Assembly (NCBI GenBank): GCA_963728075.1
Contig: CAVSIP010000004.1
Span: 62,001 to 126,000 of the forward strand
DNA length: 64,000 nt
Reading direction: 5' to 3'
Source: CAVSIP01 sp963728075
GTDB lineage: Bacteria; Actinomycetota; Actinomycetes; JAFAQI01; DASSKL01
This document shows, in pieces, positions 12,797 to 20,315 of the stretch. Below the pieces are notes generated by a model. The model did not search any database and had not been told where the DNA came from. It saw only the letters and a program-made list of their open reading frames with translations. Every line of letters starts with the position of its first letter. Within the stretch, counting starts at the first letter, position 1. A program made the translations under genes and the position numbers.

Positions 12797-12823
12797 ATGC
12801 GTAACGGTCACATCTGGGCCTGA
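12797..12823 (+). CDS. Micro-ORF copy 4, peptide MRNGHIWA
   Basis: Identical coding sequence in the terminal half-unit. After its TGA the sequence leaves the repeat and runs into a small hairpin, GGAAGC-TTCAC-GCTTCC (12837-12853), which overlaps the stop of the convergent GGDEF/EAL gene. Confidence 0.35.
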   Translation: MRNGHIWA

Positions 12824-12843
12824 GAGGCTCCGGGCCGGAAGCT

Positions 12844-15348
12844 TCACGCTTCCTCGGCTCGTGCCGCTGGCACCAGCCGGCTTCTCAGCCACTCGCCGGT
12901 GCCTGCCGCGGACATGGGCCGCGCGAACACGAACCCCTGAACCTCGTCCACTCCGATCCCGGTCAGCGTCTCCAGCTGGCGGACGTCCTCGACGCCCTCG
13001 GCGACAGTGACCAGTCCAAAGGCACGTGCGATCTCCACGACCGCCCGCACGACCGCTCGGTCTGCTGGGTCACGGTCGATCTCCTCGACGAACGCCTTGT
13101 CGACCTTGAGCTCGTGCACGGGCAGCCCCTTGACGTATCCCAGGGACGAGTAGCCCGTGCCGAAGTCGTCGATCGACAGCCGCACCCCCAGCTTCCGCAG
13201 CTCGCGGAGGACGGCCACCGCTCGCCCGTGGCTGTCCATCACGCTGCTCTCGGTGATCTCCAGCGTCAACCGGCGGGCGGGGACCCCGCTGGTGCCGAGG
13301 GCTGCGGCGACCTGAGCGACGATCGCGGGATCCGCGAGGCTGCGAGCCGAGAGGTTGACCGCGACACCGACCGGCCTGCCGGCGTCCATCCACCCGGCAC
13401 AGTCGTGCAGAGCCCGTTCGAGGACGGTGGTGGTGAGCATCCCGACGAGGCCCGACGTCTCCACCAGCGGGATGAACTCCACAGGTGAGACGGGACCCAG
13501 CTCGGGGTGCGTCCAGCGCGCGAGCGCCTCGAAGGAGACCACCCGCCCGCTGCTGAGGCTCACCTTCGGCTGGTAGGCCACCTCGATGTCTCCGGCGGTG
13601 AGTGCGTCGCGCAGGCCGGTCAGGAGGGCGAGCCGCCTGGTCGCACCCGCTTCGAGCTCGGGACGCCACTCTGCGGCTGCGGCGGCGGCCGCCTTGGCGG
13701 CAGACATCGCGATCTCCGCCCGGCGCAGCAGGGTCGTTGCGTCCGACCCATGCAGCGGTGCCCGAGCCACGCCGATCGTCACGTTGACGTCCGCGCTCAA
13801 CTTGGGCGTACGGATCGGCCCTTCCACCCCTGCCTTGATCGTTCTGATGACCTGGTCGAGGTCGATGGTGAGCGCTCGACCGACCGCGATGGCGAACTGG
13901 TCGGCGCCGATCCGGGCGACGACAGAGTCGGGCGAGGCGACGGTGAGCAGCCGCTGCGCGACCTCGAACAGGACCCGATCGCCGGCATCGTGCCCGAGAG
14001 TGTCGTTCAGGTCGGAGAACCTGTCGACGTCGAGCAGGAGCACCACGCCCACCCCTCCGCTGCGGCTCAGCTGCTCGGTGACCGCGGAACGGATGCGGTC
14101 GAGGTTGGCCAGGCCGGTGAGCGAGTCGCTCTCCGCGGCCCTGCGGAGGTCGTTGACGAGCCGGCCCTTCTCCAGGGCGGTGGCCAGCTGGCCCGCGATG
14201 GTCTCGAGCAGCTTCAGGTCCGCGGGCTCGAACCCGCGAACCTGGCTGCTTCGCTGCACCGCGCTGAGTACACCCATCATGCGCGCACCGTCCTGGACGG
14301 GCACCACGGCGAGGTCGTCGTTCTCCGCCTGCCGCACCGGCACCCGGGTGAGGTGGTTGCGCCGCCGCTCGCGAAGCAGCGGCCTTCCTGACCGGAGCAC
14401 ACGTGAGACGGCTGGGTGGAGGTCGGCCAAGTCGTCACTGACCTGCGCGTCGCCGTCGGCCGAGACCGTGACCGACAACTGCACGTGCTCCTCGAGCAGG
14501 ACCAGCTGCAGCCGCTCGGCGTAGATGAGCTCGCGCGCCTGGTGCAGGATCGGTGAGAGTTCCTCGGCGTCGCCGACCATCGGGCCGAGGCCGCGCGAGA
14601 GGTCGTACAGGCGGTTCAGCTCGGCGTGTCGTGCGGACAAGCTGTTGTAGGTCCTGAACACGAACATGCCCAGGCAGGCGAAGAGCACGAGGACCCAGAC
14701 GGTGCTCGGCTCGGCGTAGACGCTGGTCGCTGCCACGAGCGCGAGGCTGGTGTCGACCACCGTCACCGCGAGAGAGAAGCCGAACAGCCGCCGGAGCGGT
14801 GGCCGGTGCCAGCGCCCTTCGTGCAGGCTGATCACCGCTGAGACGGTGGCGGCGCCGAGGATGTCTTCGGACACCGTTGCCGCGAGCACGGCCGGCCACG
14901 TGCCGGGGGAGAGCCCGGGCTCGGCCAGCGCGTGGAACGCGGCCGCTGCCAGAGCGGTGACGAACGCCTGGTTCGCGACGTTGAAGCTCGCCTTCAGGCC
15001 CTCGGTGCGCCTGATGGCCACTTCGAAGAACAGGGTCGCCGCAGCGGCACCCGTCACCAGCGACATCGGTGTGGCGAAGAAGAGGCCCAGGACCAGGGGC
15101 AGCTGCGTCAGCGTCACCAGGTGGCTTTGCCGACGGAACTCGAAGTGGACCGGCATCAGCTGGGTGATCGCGAACGCCACGGCCAGCGCATACCAGGGCA
15201 GGGAGACTTTGCCGAGGTGCGTGCCGGAGTCCCGTAGGGCGATCACCATGAGCACGGCGACGGACGCGAGCCCTGCGACCAGGAGGCGCACGCGAGCCAC
15301 ACCGGTACCCCATGTGTGGCGACGGGTCAGAGCGACCACGGCGGTCAT
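12844..15348 (-). CDS. Membrane GAF-GGDEF-EAL protein, probable c-di-GMP phosphodiesterase
   Basis: An 834-residue protein. About seven hydrophobic segments occupy residues 20-245, followed by a GAF-like region (about 260-390), a GGDEF domain (from SLTGLANLDR, about 407) and an EAL domain (about 580-820). The GGDEF signature is degenerate (RIGADQF), so cyclase activity is unlikely. The EAL site looks intact: FEALARW, NLSARSL, LEITESSVM, DDFGTGYSS, KVDKAFV and VAEGVED. The predicted activity is hydrolysis of cyclic di-GMP, with GADQF possibly a GTP sensor. Its ATG overlaps the stop of the upstream MFS gene, so the two are coupled. The longer open frame to 16644 is not coding upstream of 15348. 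Confidence 0.9.
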   Translation of the reverse strand: MTAVVALTRRHTWGTGVARVRLLVAGLASVAVLMVIALRDSGTHLGKVSLPWYALAVAFAITQLMPVHFEFRRQSHLVTLTQLPLVLGLFFATPMSLVTGAAAATLFFEVAIRRTEGLKASFNVANQAFVTALAAAAFHALAEPGLSPGTWPAVLAATVSEDILGAATVSAVISLHEGRWHRPPLRRLFGFSLAVTVVDTSLALVAATSVYAEPSTVWVLVLFACLGMFVFRTYNSLSARHAELNRLYDLSRGLGPMVGDAEELSPILHQARELIYAERLQLVLLEEHVQLSVTVSADGDAQVSDDLADLHPAVSRVLRSGRPLLRERRRNHLTRVPVRQAENDDLAVVPVQDGARMMGVLSAVQRSSQVRGFEPADLKLLETIAGQLATALEKGRLVNDLRRAAESDSLTGLANLDRIRSAVTEQLSRSGGVGVVLLLDVDRFSDLNDTLGHDAGDRVLFEVAQRLLTVASPDSVVARIGADQFAIAVGRALTIDLDQVIRTIKAGVEGPIRTPKLSADVNVTIGVARAPLHGSDATTLLRRAEIAMSAAKAAAAAAAEWRPELEAGATRRLALLTGLRDALTAGDIEVAYQPKVSLSSGRVVSFEALARWTHPELGPVSPVEFIPLVETSGLVGMLTTTVLERALHDCAGWMDAGRPVGVAVNLSARSLADPAIVAQVAAALGTSGVPARRLTLEITESSVMDSHGRAVAVLRELRKLGVRLSIDDFGTGYSSLGYVKGLPVHELKVDKAFVEEIDRDPADRAVVRAVVEIARAFGLVTVAEGVEDVRQLETLTGIGVDEVQGFVFARPMSAAGTGEWLRSRLVPAARAEEA

Positions 15349-16631
15349 GGCAGCACCGCCTCGGCCGTGGTCAGGTCGATCTCGTCGCCGGCGGCCAGAC
15401 GCTGGCCCTGGGCCACCTGGCGCGCGGCCACTCCCGCGACCACGACCATCCCCGCGGCTCCGGCGACGCCAACGGCGACGGTCGCGGACGTCACACCGGC
15501 CAGGGCCCCGGTGGCGGTCAGTGCCAGGCCCTGAGCCACGTACACGCCCGTCCCCGTCACCCCGAACGCGGACGCGCGCATGTGCTCGGGGATGGCGATG
15601 ACGAACAGCCGGTAGGCCACGACCATGAACGTGGCGCCGATCCCCGCGACCACCCAGAGCAGACCGGCGACGACCACGCCACCGGCCAGCGGGGTCAGGG
15701 CGAGGGGTGCGCACTGCAGCAGCGCGAGGGGCGCCAGCAGGGCGGGCCAGTCCGTGAGCCGGGTCACACGCGGCAGGACGAGACTGCCGAGCGCATAGCC
15801 GAACGGCAGCGCCGCCGTGAGCACTCCGGCGGTGACCGGACCGCCGCCGTGCGCGCGGGCGTACACCACGGCGAGCCCGTCGGGGACCACGCCGACGGCG
15901 GCCCCCGTCCAGGCGATGAGCGTGATGGCGCGGGTCGTCCGGTGGCCGAACACCTGGCGTACGCCGCGGAGCAGGTCGCCGGTGAGTGACCGCGGCCCGG
16001 GGCTTGCGACCGGCGCGTACGCGGACAGGCCGCGGTCCAGCAGCGCGGCGGAGGCGAGGAAAGAGACGGCGTCGAGCAGCAGCGCACCCTGCGCCGTGAG
16101 GAGGCCGGTGACGATCCCCCCTGCGACGAATCCGAGCACCTGCATGGCCTGGGCGGTCGCGGTCATCAGGGACTGGCCGAGGGCGAACGCTTGGTCGCCC
16201 AGCACAGCGGGTACGACGGCCGCGCGCGCCGACTGGAAGGGCGGTTCCAGCGTGGTGACCGCCAGGACCAGGACGAACAGCGACCACAGCGGCAGGCCGG
16301 GAAGCGCCATGACGGCGACCAGGCCGGCCCGGGCCAGGTCGCAGCGCACCATCAGCGTCCGGCGCGGCATCCGGTCCCCGAGCGTGGACAGCAGCGGACC
16401 GCCGACGAGCCACGGGAGGTAGGTCACGGCGTACGACGTCGCAGTGAGCAGCGCCGACCCGGAGCGCGCGAACACGAGCAGGGCCACAGCGATACGAGCG
16501 ACCTGGTCGCCCGCAACGCTCAGCGCGTGGGCGGCGAAGAGCGCGCGGAACCCACCGACGCGCATGATGTCGCGGTAGCCGGCGTCGCCGGTCGCGATGC
16601 GCGCCGCGTGGCGTCCACGGCGCCCGGGCAT
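15345..16631 (-). CDS. MFS transporter, MFS_3/enterobactin-exporter-like
   Basis: A 428-residue multi-pass protein with about 12 membrane segments. It begins FRALFAAHALSVAGDQVARIAVALLVF and carries GDRMPRR in the first cytoplasmic loop, as in MFS exporters of the DUF894/EntS type. The ATG at 16631 is preceded by GGAGGGG, which decides the start over an upstream in-frame ATG. The substrate is unknown. Its stop overlaps the start of the GGDEF/EAL gene, which is unusual and suggests joint expression. Confidence 0.8.
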   Translation of the reverse strand: MPGRRGRHAARIATGDAGYRDIMRVGGFRALFAAHALSVAGDQVARIAVALLVFARSGSALLTATSYAVTYLPWLVGGPLLSTLGDRMPRRTLMVRCDLARAGLVAVMALPGLPLWSLFVLVLAVTTLEPPFQSARAAVVPAVLGDQAFALGQSLMTATAQAMQVLGFVAGGIVTGLLTAQGALLLDAVSFLASAALLDRGLSAYAPVASPGPRSLTGDLLRGVRQVFGHRTTRAITLIAWTGAAVGVVPDGLAVVYARAHGGGPVTAGVLTAALPFGYALGSLVLPRVTRLTDWPALLAPLALLQCAPLALTPLAGGVVVAGLLWVVAGIGATFMVVAYRLFVIAIPEHMRASAFGVTGTGVYVAQGLALTATGALAGVTSATVAVGVAGAAGMVVVAGVAARQVAQGQRLAAGDEIDLTTAEAVLP

Positions 16632-16705
16632 AGTGCCCCTCCAACGGTTACTCAAAGGCCAGCAACAACTGTCCCAGAGCAGAGGTGTCCTGCCTTGTAT
16701 TTCGC

Positions 16706-16722
16706 CGAATTCACGCAATTCG
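16706..16722. promoter_or_regulatory. CGAATT-N5-AATTCG inverted repeat upstream of ndh
   Basis: Perfect 6-bp arms around CACGC in the locally AT-richer 123-bp divergent space between the MFS gene and ndh, about 33 bp before the ndh GTG. The form suits a dimeric repressor or activator. It does not match the Rex consensus. No regulator is assigned. Confidence 0.35.
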
Positions 16723-16754
16723 CCCCGGGTGCTGCTTCGCTAGAGTCCCGGTCC

Positions 16755-18065
16755 GTGAGCACCCCCGGTCGTCCGCACATCCTCGTCGTCGGTGGGGGCT
16801 ACGTCGGCCTGTACACCGCCTTGCGGCTGCAGAAGAAGCTGCGCCGTGAGGAGGCTTCGATCACGGTGATCGACCCCCGGTCGTACATGACCTACCAGCC
16901 CTTCCTCCCGGAGGCCGGCGCCGGCAACCTGGAGCCCCGGCACGTGGTCGTCCCGCTGCGGCGGGTGCTGCGCCGCTGCCAGGTGCTCTCCGGCCACGTC
17001 TCCCAGGTCGACCACGCGAGCAAGGTCGTGCGCTTCGTGCCGCAGCAGGGGCCGGAGTGCGAGCTCTCCTACGACGTCCTCGTCATGGCACCCGGCTCGA
17101 TCGTGCGCACCCTGCCCGTACCCGGGCTGCGCGAGCACGGCATCGGCTTCAAGACGGTCGAGGAGGCCATCTACCTGCGCAACCACGTCCTCGCCCGGCT
17201 CGACATCGCCGCCTCGACGAACGACCCGGTGCTGCGTCGTCGGGCGCTGACCTTCGTCTTCGTCGGCGGCGGCTACGCCGGTGTCGAGGCGCTGGCCGAG
17301 CTCGAGGACATGGCGACGTACGCCATGAAGTTCTACGACACCCTGCGCCCGGCCGACATGCGCTGGGTGCTCGTCGAGGCCACCCGCAGGATCCTGCCCG
17401 AGGTGTCGGAGGACATGGGCCGGTACACGATCGACCGGCTGTCCGAGCGTCGCATCGAGGTGCTCCTCGACACCCGGGTCAAGTCGGTCGAGGGCGGACG
17501 GGTGCGGCTCGACGACGGTCAGGAGTTCGACTCCGACACGATCGTGTGGACCGCGGGCGTGCGCGCCAACCCGCTCAACGAGGCCAGCGACCTGCCGCTC
17601 GACGAGCGCAAGCGGATCCAGTGCACGCCGTTCCTCACCGTCGAGGGTGTCGAGGACGCGTGGGCTGCCGGGGACTGCGCCGCGGTGCCCGACCTGACCA
17701 AGGGCCCGGGCGCGTACACCGCTCCGAGCGCCCAGCACGCCGTCCGCCAGTCCAAGACGCTCGCGGACAACATCGTCGCCCACCTGCGCGGCCAGTCGCT
17801 GGAGGCGTACGAGCACGCGTACGCGGGTTCCGTCGCGAGCCTCGGGCTGCACAAGGGGGTCGCGCAGGTGTACGGCATCAAGCTGCGCGGGCTGCCGGCC
17901 TGGTTCCTGCACCGGACGTACCACCTCGCCCGCGTCCCGACGTTCAACCGCAAGGCACGGATCGCCGCGGACTGGACCCTCGCACTGTTCTTCCAGCGCG
18001 AGATCGTCTCCCTCGGCTCGTTCGCCACGCCCCGGCGGCAGTTCGAGCAGGCGGCGGAGTCGTAG
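16755..18065 (+). CDS. ndh: Type II NADH dehydrogenase (NDH-2)
   Basis: Single-subunit, non-proton-pumping NADH:quinone oxidoreductase feeding the respiratory chain from the inner membrane face. The protein is 436 residues, GTG start. The FAD-binding motif VVGGGYVGLYTALRL opens the protein. The NADH-binding Rossmann motif VFVGGGYAGVEALAEL lies at about residue 170, and WAAGDCAAVPDL (about 303) is the second FAD contact. The C-terminal amphipathic region (HRTYHLARVPTFNRKARI) probably anchors the protein to the membrane. Confidence 0.93.
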   Translation: MSTPGRPHILVVGGGYVGLYTALRLQKKLRREEASITVIDPRSYMTYQPFLPEAGAGNLEPRHVVVPLRRVLRRCQVLSGHVSQVDHASKVVRFVPQQGPECELSYDVLVMAPGSIVRTLPVPGLREHGIGFKTVEEAIYLRNHVLARLDIAASTNDPVLRRRALTFVFVGGGYAGVEALAELEDMATYAMKFYDTLRPADMRWVLVEATRRILPEVSEDMGRYTIDRLSERRIEVLLDTRVKSVEGGRVRLDDGQEFDSDTIVWTAGVRANPLNEASDLPLDERKRIQCTPFLTVEGVEDAWAAGDCAAVPDLTKGPGAYTAPSAQHAVRQSKTLADNIVAHLRGQSLEAYEHAYAGSVASLGLHKGVAQVYGIKLRGLPAWFLHRTYHLARVPTFNRKARIAADWTLALFFQREIVSLGSFATPRRQFEQAAES

Positions 18066-18102
18066 GCGCCGTTCTGTCCGACCTCGTCCGTACCGTCCCG
18101 GT

Positions 18103-18951
18103 ATGGACGACGTGGTCGCGCACACCTCGGTCGAGCTGATCCGGCAGGCTGTGGCAGAGCCCACCCTGCCCCGAGCGCTGCGTCACCTAGGTCTGGTTCC
18201 GACGGTCTCGACCGTTCGCGCCTTCCTCGCTCGCGCCGAGGGCGAGGGGGTCGACGTGCAGCACCTGCAGATTCCGAGCTCGGTGCTGCAGGCACTTCCC
18301 GTGGCCGTGCTGGCTCCGCTCGCGGCCGACTGCGCCAACCTGCAGCAGGTGCTTGCCTGTCTCGGTCGGGAGCCGGGTGGCAAGACGTACGCGGTGCTCC
18401 GGGGCCGGCTGGCCGAGCTGGGCATGGTGGCCCGGCACCTTGAAGCGCGCCCGGTGAACGCGGCCCGCCGTTACGCGGCAACCGACGCGGAGCTTGCGGA
18501 GGCGGTCGCGGCTTCGGCGACGATCGCGGGTGTGCTTCGCCGGCTCGGGCTCACGGTCCGCGGCGGGAACTACCGGGTGGTCCGGGAACGGATCGCTCAG
18601 CTGGGGCTCGACACCGGGCACTTCCGCGGCCAGGGCTGGGCTCGCGGCACCTCGGGTGCGGCGGGGCGGTCGCTGCAGGAACTTCTCCGCGCGGGTACAT
18701 CCGTGGACGGTCAGACGCTGATCCGCAAGCTGGTTGCGGCACGGCTGCGGGAGTGGCGCTGCGAGATGTGTGGGGGTGACACGTGGCTGGGAGCGCCGAT
18801 TCCGCTGGAGCTCGACCACGTCAACGGCGACCGGTACGACAACCGGCTGGAGAACCTGCGCCTGCTCTGCCCGAACTGCCACAGCCGCACGCCCACCTAC
18901 CGGGGTCGCAACATCGGTCGGTACCGCGAGGCGGCGGTTACGCTGTTCTGA
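18103..18951 (+). CDS. HNH endonuclease with three N-terminal HTH-like repeats
   Basis: A 282-residue protein. Three degenerate repeats of about 45 residues (roughly 8-50, 65-108 and 125-172) each read as a helix, a VLxxLG turn, a G-K/N-Y-x-V-L/V-R step and xLGLxxxHF, consistent with tandem helix-turn-helix units. The C-terminal HNH nuclease has CEMCGG, then LELDHVNGDRYDNRLENLRL and CPNCHS, giving four Cys for zinc and the His/Asn catalytic core. Similar proteins occur in actinobacteria and their phages. The stop lies 3 nt before tRNA-Leu. Its native role (homing, restriction or repair) is unknown. Confidence 0.85.
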   Translation: MDDVVAHTSVELIRQAVAEPTLPRALRHLGLVPTVSTVRAFLARAEGEGVDVQHLQIPSSVLQALPVAVLAPLAADCANLQQVLACLGREPGGKTYAVLRGRLAELGMVARHLEARPVNAARRYAATDAELAEAVAASATIAGVLRRLGLTVRGGNYRVVRERIAQLGLDTGHFRGQGWARGTSGAAGRSLQELLRAGTSVDGQTLIRKLVAARLREWRCEMCGGDTWLGAPIPLELDHVNGDRYDNRLENLRLLCPNCHSRTPTYRGRNIGRYREAAVTLF

Positions 18952-18954
18952 CGC

Positions 18955-19036
18955 GCCCGGGTGGCGTAACTGGCAGCCGCCGGCCTCTTAAAAGGGCCTG
19001 CCGAAAGGCGTGCGGGTTCGAGTCCCGCCCCGGGCA
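18955..19036 (+). tRNA. tRNA-Leu (anticodon UAA)
   Basis: Type II tRNA of 82 nt. The acceptor stem is GCCCGGG/CCCGGGC. The anticodon arm GGCCT-CTTAAAA-GGGCC has anticodon TAA. The long variable arm carries GCC-GAAA-GGC, and the T arm is GCGGG-TTCGAGT-CCCGC. The discriminator is A and CCA is not fully encoded (ACCG follows). UUA codons are rare at this GC content, so this tRNA may serve few genes, as with bldA in Streptomyces (inference). Confidence 0.93.
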
Positions 19037-19042
19037 CCGCTC

Positions 19043-19603
19043 CTACGGCTTGGGCAGCCGTTCCAGGATCGCGGCGAACACCGCGTCCGGGCTCTGCGAG
19101 CCGTCGATCGTGATGAGAACGTCCCGGCCGTCGTAGTACTCGATCAGCGGCTCGGTACGCTCGTGGTAGACCTCGATCCGGTGGCGGATCGTCCGCTCCT
19201 CGTCATCGGCGCGGTCCTCCTGGCGGCCGAGCATGCGGTGCAGCAGCTGCTCGTCGGGCACCTGCAGGTAGACCACCGCATGCACGGTGACCCCGGCCTC
19301 GGCGGCGTACTCGTACGCGGCGTGCGCCTGGTGGATCGTGCGGGGGAAGCCGTCGAGGACGTACCCGCCGCGCTTGCTGGCCGCGATCACGCGGTCGTGC
19401 GCGAGCCGCTCGACGATCTCGTCGGGGACGAGGTCGCCGGACTTCACGTAGCCCTCGACCTCACGTCCCAGTGGTGTCCCGGCGGCGATCTCCGCGCGCA
19501 GCATGTCGCCGGTGGCGATGTGCTCCGCGCCGAAGTGCTCGGCGAGACGGCGCGCCTGCGTGCCCTTACCGGACCCGGGTGCGCCGAGCATCAGCAGACG
19601 CAT
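19043..19603 (-). CDS. adk: Adenylate kinase
   Basis: Interconverts ATP and AMP with two ADP; cytoplasmic. The 186 residues carry the P-loop GAPGSGKGTQ at about 7-16, the AMP-binding TGDMLR and DGFPRT motifs, and LGRQEDRADDEERTIRHRI in place of a zinc LID, so this is the short-LID form. It is not in a secY-type ribosomal operon here. Convergent with the tRNA, 6 nt away. Confidence 0.93.
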   Translation of the reverse strand: MRLLMLGAPGSGKGTQARRLAEHFGAEHIATGDMLRAEIAAGTPLGREVEGYVKSGDLVPDEIVERLAHDRVIAASKRGGYVLDGFPRTIHQAHAAYEYAAEAGVTVHAVVYLQVPDEQLLHRMLGRQEDRADDEERTIRHRIEVYHERTEPLIEYYDGRDVLITIDGSQSPDAVFAAILERLPKP

Positions 19604-19606
19604 CGC

Positions 19607-20017
19607 TCAGCCGCTCACATCCGGACCGGCACGGGTCACGTCCAGGCGCAGCAGGCAACGCTGCTCGCGTTGCATGGCGGCGCGGTAGTCCTCCCAGTCG
19701 TCGTGCTCGCCGGCGACCCGGCGGTAGTAGTCGACGAGCCCGTCCATCGCTGCGGGCAGGGAGACGACATCCACCTGCCCCTCGACCTGCACCCAGGCAC
19801 CGAAGAAGCCCGTGGGCAGGACGCACAGCCAGGCGCGCCCGTCCCGCCGGACGTTCTTCGTCTTGACCGCGGTCTCCCGCGTCGAGATGACCACCCGCCC
19901 GTCGTCGTCGACCGCGCAGACGACCGGCGACATCTGCGGCGTGCCGTCCCGGCGCATGGTCGCCAGGACGGCCCGCGGGTTGCTCCGGATGTGGTCGCGC
20001 GCCCTCTCCGCGTCCAC
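19607..20017 (-). CDS. PPOX-class F420-dependent/FMN-binding protein
   Basis: A 136-residue split-barrel flavin or deazaflavin protein. ATMRRDGTPQMSPVVCAVDDDGRVVIST is the opening beta hairpin typical of pyridoxamine 5-phosphate oxidase-like, F420-binding actinobacterial proteins. VQVEGQVDVVSLP and YRRVAGEHDDWEDYRAAM are later family blocks. It probably reduces or oxidises a small molecule with F420 or FMN; the exact cofactor and substrate cannot be read from sequence. It lies 3 nt upstream of adk on the same strand. Confidence 0.82.
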   Translation of the reverse strand: MDAERARDHIRSNPRAVLATMRRDGTPQMSPVVCAVDDDGRVVISTRETAVKTKNVRRDGRAWLCVLPTGFFGAWVQVEGQVDVVSLPAAMDGLVDYYRRVAGEHDDWEDYRAAMQREQRCLLRLDVTRAGPDVSG

Positions 20018-20018
20018 G

Positions 20019-20243
20019 TCAGCTTCGGGACACGCGGCGCTTGTCGTGCTCGTGCACGATCGCGCGCGCGAACCCGTGGGGCAGCGCGTGCTCGTCGCGC
20101 AGCCAGTTGACCCGCTCCTCGAACCTCAGCAACGCCGGCCCGGCCTCGATGGCCTGGAACCACGACGGCAGGTCGCGTCCAGTGACCTCGGGGACCCGGG
20201 CCAGCAGGGACTGATGTGTCTCGTCGGAGTGGGGCAGCGACAT
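20019..20243 (-). CDS. DUF4287 domain protein
   Basis: A 74-residue protein. The pattern HQSLLARVPEVTGRDLPSWF, then LRDEHALPHGFARAIVHEH near the C-terminus, fits DUF4287, a small domain of unknown function often linked to DUF5655 or reductase-like genes. It ends 1 nt before the PPOX gene, so it is probably co-transcribed with it and adk. GGAGGCACCC lies just upstream of the ATG. Confidence 0.78.
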   Translation of the reverse strand: MSLPHSDETHQSLLARVPEVTGRDLPSWFQAIEAGPALLRFEERVNWLRDEHALPHGFARAIVHEHDKRRVSRS

Positions 20244-20315
20244 GGGTGCCTCCTTGTCCGGGTCTGGGTGACGTCAGCGTGCCTGAGCGACTTCCTCAGG
20301 ACAAGAGGACCAGTG

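Larger units (their letters stand above)
12529..12824 (+). repeat. 84-bp tandem repeat array, three full units plus a 42-bp partial
   Basis: Identical units start with GGGAGGCGATCTCG at 12531, 12615, 12699 and 12783, an exact 84-bp period. Each full unit has a 42-bp half carrying a Shine-Dalgarno sequence and a micro-ORF, then a 42-bp spacer half; the fourth unit stops after its first half. No substitutions separate the copies, so the array is recent or under homogenisation. It lies between convergent genes and reads antisense toward the GGDEF/EAL gene. Minus-strand open frames across it merely reflect the repeat length being a multiple of three. Mycobacterial MIRU repeats, which also carry small ORFs with RBS-like sequence, are the closest known analogy. 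Confidence 0.92.

Noticed and set aside
12342..12843. CRISPR array
   Set aside because: The 84-bp units are identical end to end with no variable spacers, and no cas genes are nearby.
12342..12892. Minus-strand open frames encoding 28-residue repeats across the tandem array
   Set aside because: They stay open only because 84 is a multiple of three and the strand lacks stops. They have no ribosome binding site, and one runs inside the EAL gene in another frame.
15349..16644. N-terminal extension of the GGDEF/EAL frame
   Set aside because: It is a shadow of the MFS gene in another frame. The real start is the ATG at 15348 overlapping the MFS stop.
16706..16722. Rex redox-repressor site upstream of ndh
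   Set aside because: The inverted repeat CGAATT-N5-AATTCG does not fit the Rex consensus TTGTG-N8-CACAA.
18955..19036. tRNA as an attachment site of an integrated element
   Set aside because: No integrase gene and no repeat of the tRNA 3' end were seen nearby; adk follows directly.
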